Below, one piece after another: positions 5,801-5,944 of a stretch of DNA of 5,944 nt (positions are counted from its first letter, which is position 1; every line of letters starts with the position of its first letter). The DNA comes from Chitinophagaceae bacterium. Lineage in GTDB: Bacteria > Bacteroidota > Bacteroidia > Chitinophagales > Chitinophagaceae. Below the pieces are notes generated by a model. It ran no database searches, had not been told where the DNA came from, and was given only the letters and a program-made list of their open reading frames with translations. The stretch is from assembly GCA_003455235.1 (NCBI GenBank), contig DMRT01000301.1, positions 1 through 5,944 on the forward strand, in the 5' to 3' direction. Made by a program: the position numbers and the translations under genes.

Positions 5801-5944
5801 CCATCAAGGTGTTCAGGGGACCAGAGATCTATGTACCCAATTCCTTTACACCGAATGGTGATGGATTGAATGATGCGCTGAAGGCGATACCGGTGGGACT
5901 GGTGGAATTTCACTACCTGAAAATATTCAACCGTTTTGGCCAGG
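2899..5944 (+). CDS. Large secreted/cell-surface protein with T9SS type B C-terminal domain, 3' end missing
   Basis: The frame stays open from the ATG at 2899 to the window edge (1015 full codons). A Sec signal peptide covers about 1-30 (hydrophobic 11-24, likely cut NIA|Q). Residues about 60-290 look like the DUF7948 region found at the start of many Bacteroidota gliding-associated proteins: SFIQNIGQY (59-67), ELYPGIDVLYSFD (178-190), then VIDPFVSG (283-290). From about 290 to 645 repeated strands such as AGNIYVTGGG (310-319), GDIYLGQG and TELYSIFS suggest a beta-propeller. Ig/PKD-like modules follow at about 655-730, 734-812, 815-893 and 895-973. From 975, PEIYVPNSFTPNGDGLND starts the gliding-motility/CHU_C-type sorting domain, whose last 40-50 residues are lost. 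Such proteins cross the outer membrane by T9SS and are surface-bound or released; an adhesive role is plausible but unproven, and no catalytic motif is visible. The start is supported by the signal peptide. Confidence 0.92.
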   Translation, partial: MKTCHKNSGGILLSIVLLIPLLLVCGNNIAQVANLNPHATASPALVSQKNSNLFSTTGSFIQNIGQYKEELPGFTGMGRILYAYEASGMPVLFTQNGIIHLQREVKQVSPAERMQLLKKGLKQKDIDKANTVNRTISMQWLNANPHALVVPEEKTESYITYWYLKEKAAIYRKLVYKELYPGIDVLYSFDDSKPAGFEYSIIAKPGADISRVQLKYGGDVKTFTQDKNGNLVITSSIGSISVSEAECYYSDDRSKRFTSPFGLSNNIVRFKLPANYDKQKELVIDPFVSGTGGLSGSDAGKARDIDFDFAGNIYVTGGGNGLVQKLSKYNAQGVLQWTFDGSLGSPCWEFGSGHGGWVIDKTTGDIYLGQGINDDGVRIIRLNASGSWDNYITDPDPSFTQNWKMAWTCNSGNPQIYIAGGSGTGAGSTSNTELIRFSPASQSFHPMNITGINTGNTDISDLVIDPATTELYSIFSTSILDPREDNKLYRHRLPFNHHDVLWNTTTGCFALHEPVNRPYLSGIDNSSNTIAVNTGYLFYWDGRNLKAFKKSDGSAACATLVLPGNQLLMQGGVVTDGCGHVFTGSSNGTIKVYSFNGSSFDDNAAPDITIPGNAANAVYDLAYNPATNVLYASGNGFVASFDLSSYCPGVSYSLNIVPGCSSLSVSAAVNPAPAPGISVVYKLYDGNTLIGTNSTGEFTGLSAGKNYSIVALVNGICSGIRVTQDFTAVPPPTLKINTTAGICAENTFDLTAASVTAGSSSALTFTYWLDASATLPHPDPSKAKPGIYYIKATNINGCSTIAPAEIKAYPAPWANAGADTIVCDGTTSFTLKGSGGIGYSWAPSTYLSNPAISNPVVNYPGSSGTIRYKLKVTDAKGCISANEDEVTITFAKPAPIQISADSASAISQPLQLNVTEPLNSGFTDYRWSPTYGLNNPFIKNPVAKLDRDITYTVQAVNRYKCISTASVSIKVFRGPEIYVPNSFTPNGDGLNDALKAIPVGLVEFHYLKIFNRFGQ

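Noticed and set aside
5506..5913. Minus-strand open frame of 135 codons inside the large secreted-protein gene
   Set aside because: It lies fully antisense to a frame with recognisable modules and a type B sorting domain. Its translation has no recognisable family, signal or motif.

Overview
The window looks like chromosomal DNA from a Bacteroidota member, most likely of the Chitinophagaceae or a close relative. Four things point there: a very large secreted protein ending in a type IX secretion (T9SS) type B sorting domain, promoter-like TAnnTTTG elements, no Shine-Dalgarno sequences before the starts, and an elongation factor P whose tip loop resembles what I recall from Chitinophaga-type proteins. 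The assignment is an inference; there is no rRNA or other direct marker.

Layout: positions 1-1165 are read on the minus strand, efp first and then accB, which runs off the left edge just before its biotinylated lysine. The 230-bp efp-accB gap is unusually structured. It holds a strong hairpin terminator, an 18-bp perfect inverted repeat, and a run of A-tracts repeating about every 10 bp next to a candidate accB promoter. A 140-bp divergent spacer separates efp from a plus-strand block: a small exported thioredoxin-fold protein (1306-1797), malate dehydrogenase (mdh, 1870-2805) with its own promoter-like element and a textbook terminator, and a giant cell-surface/secreted protein (from 2899, open to the right edge) with a DUF7948-like N-terminal region, a beta-propeller-like middle, several Ig/PKD-like modules and the start of the C-terminal sorting domain.

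The genes do not form a single pathway. efp (translation of polyproline stretches) and accB (fatty-acid synthesis) are neighbours in many bacteria. mdh serves the TCA cycle, and the thioredoxin-like and T9SS proteins work outside the cytoplasm. I see no mobile element, CRISPR array, tRNA, rRNA or defence system, and no convincing new multi-gene system. The most interesting signals are the arginine-tipped EF-P and the phased A-tract/hairpin region between efp and accB. No stretch longer than 300 bp lacks a gene.
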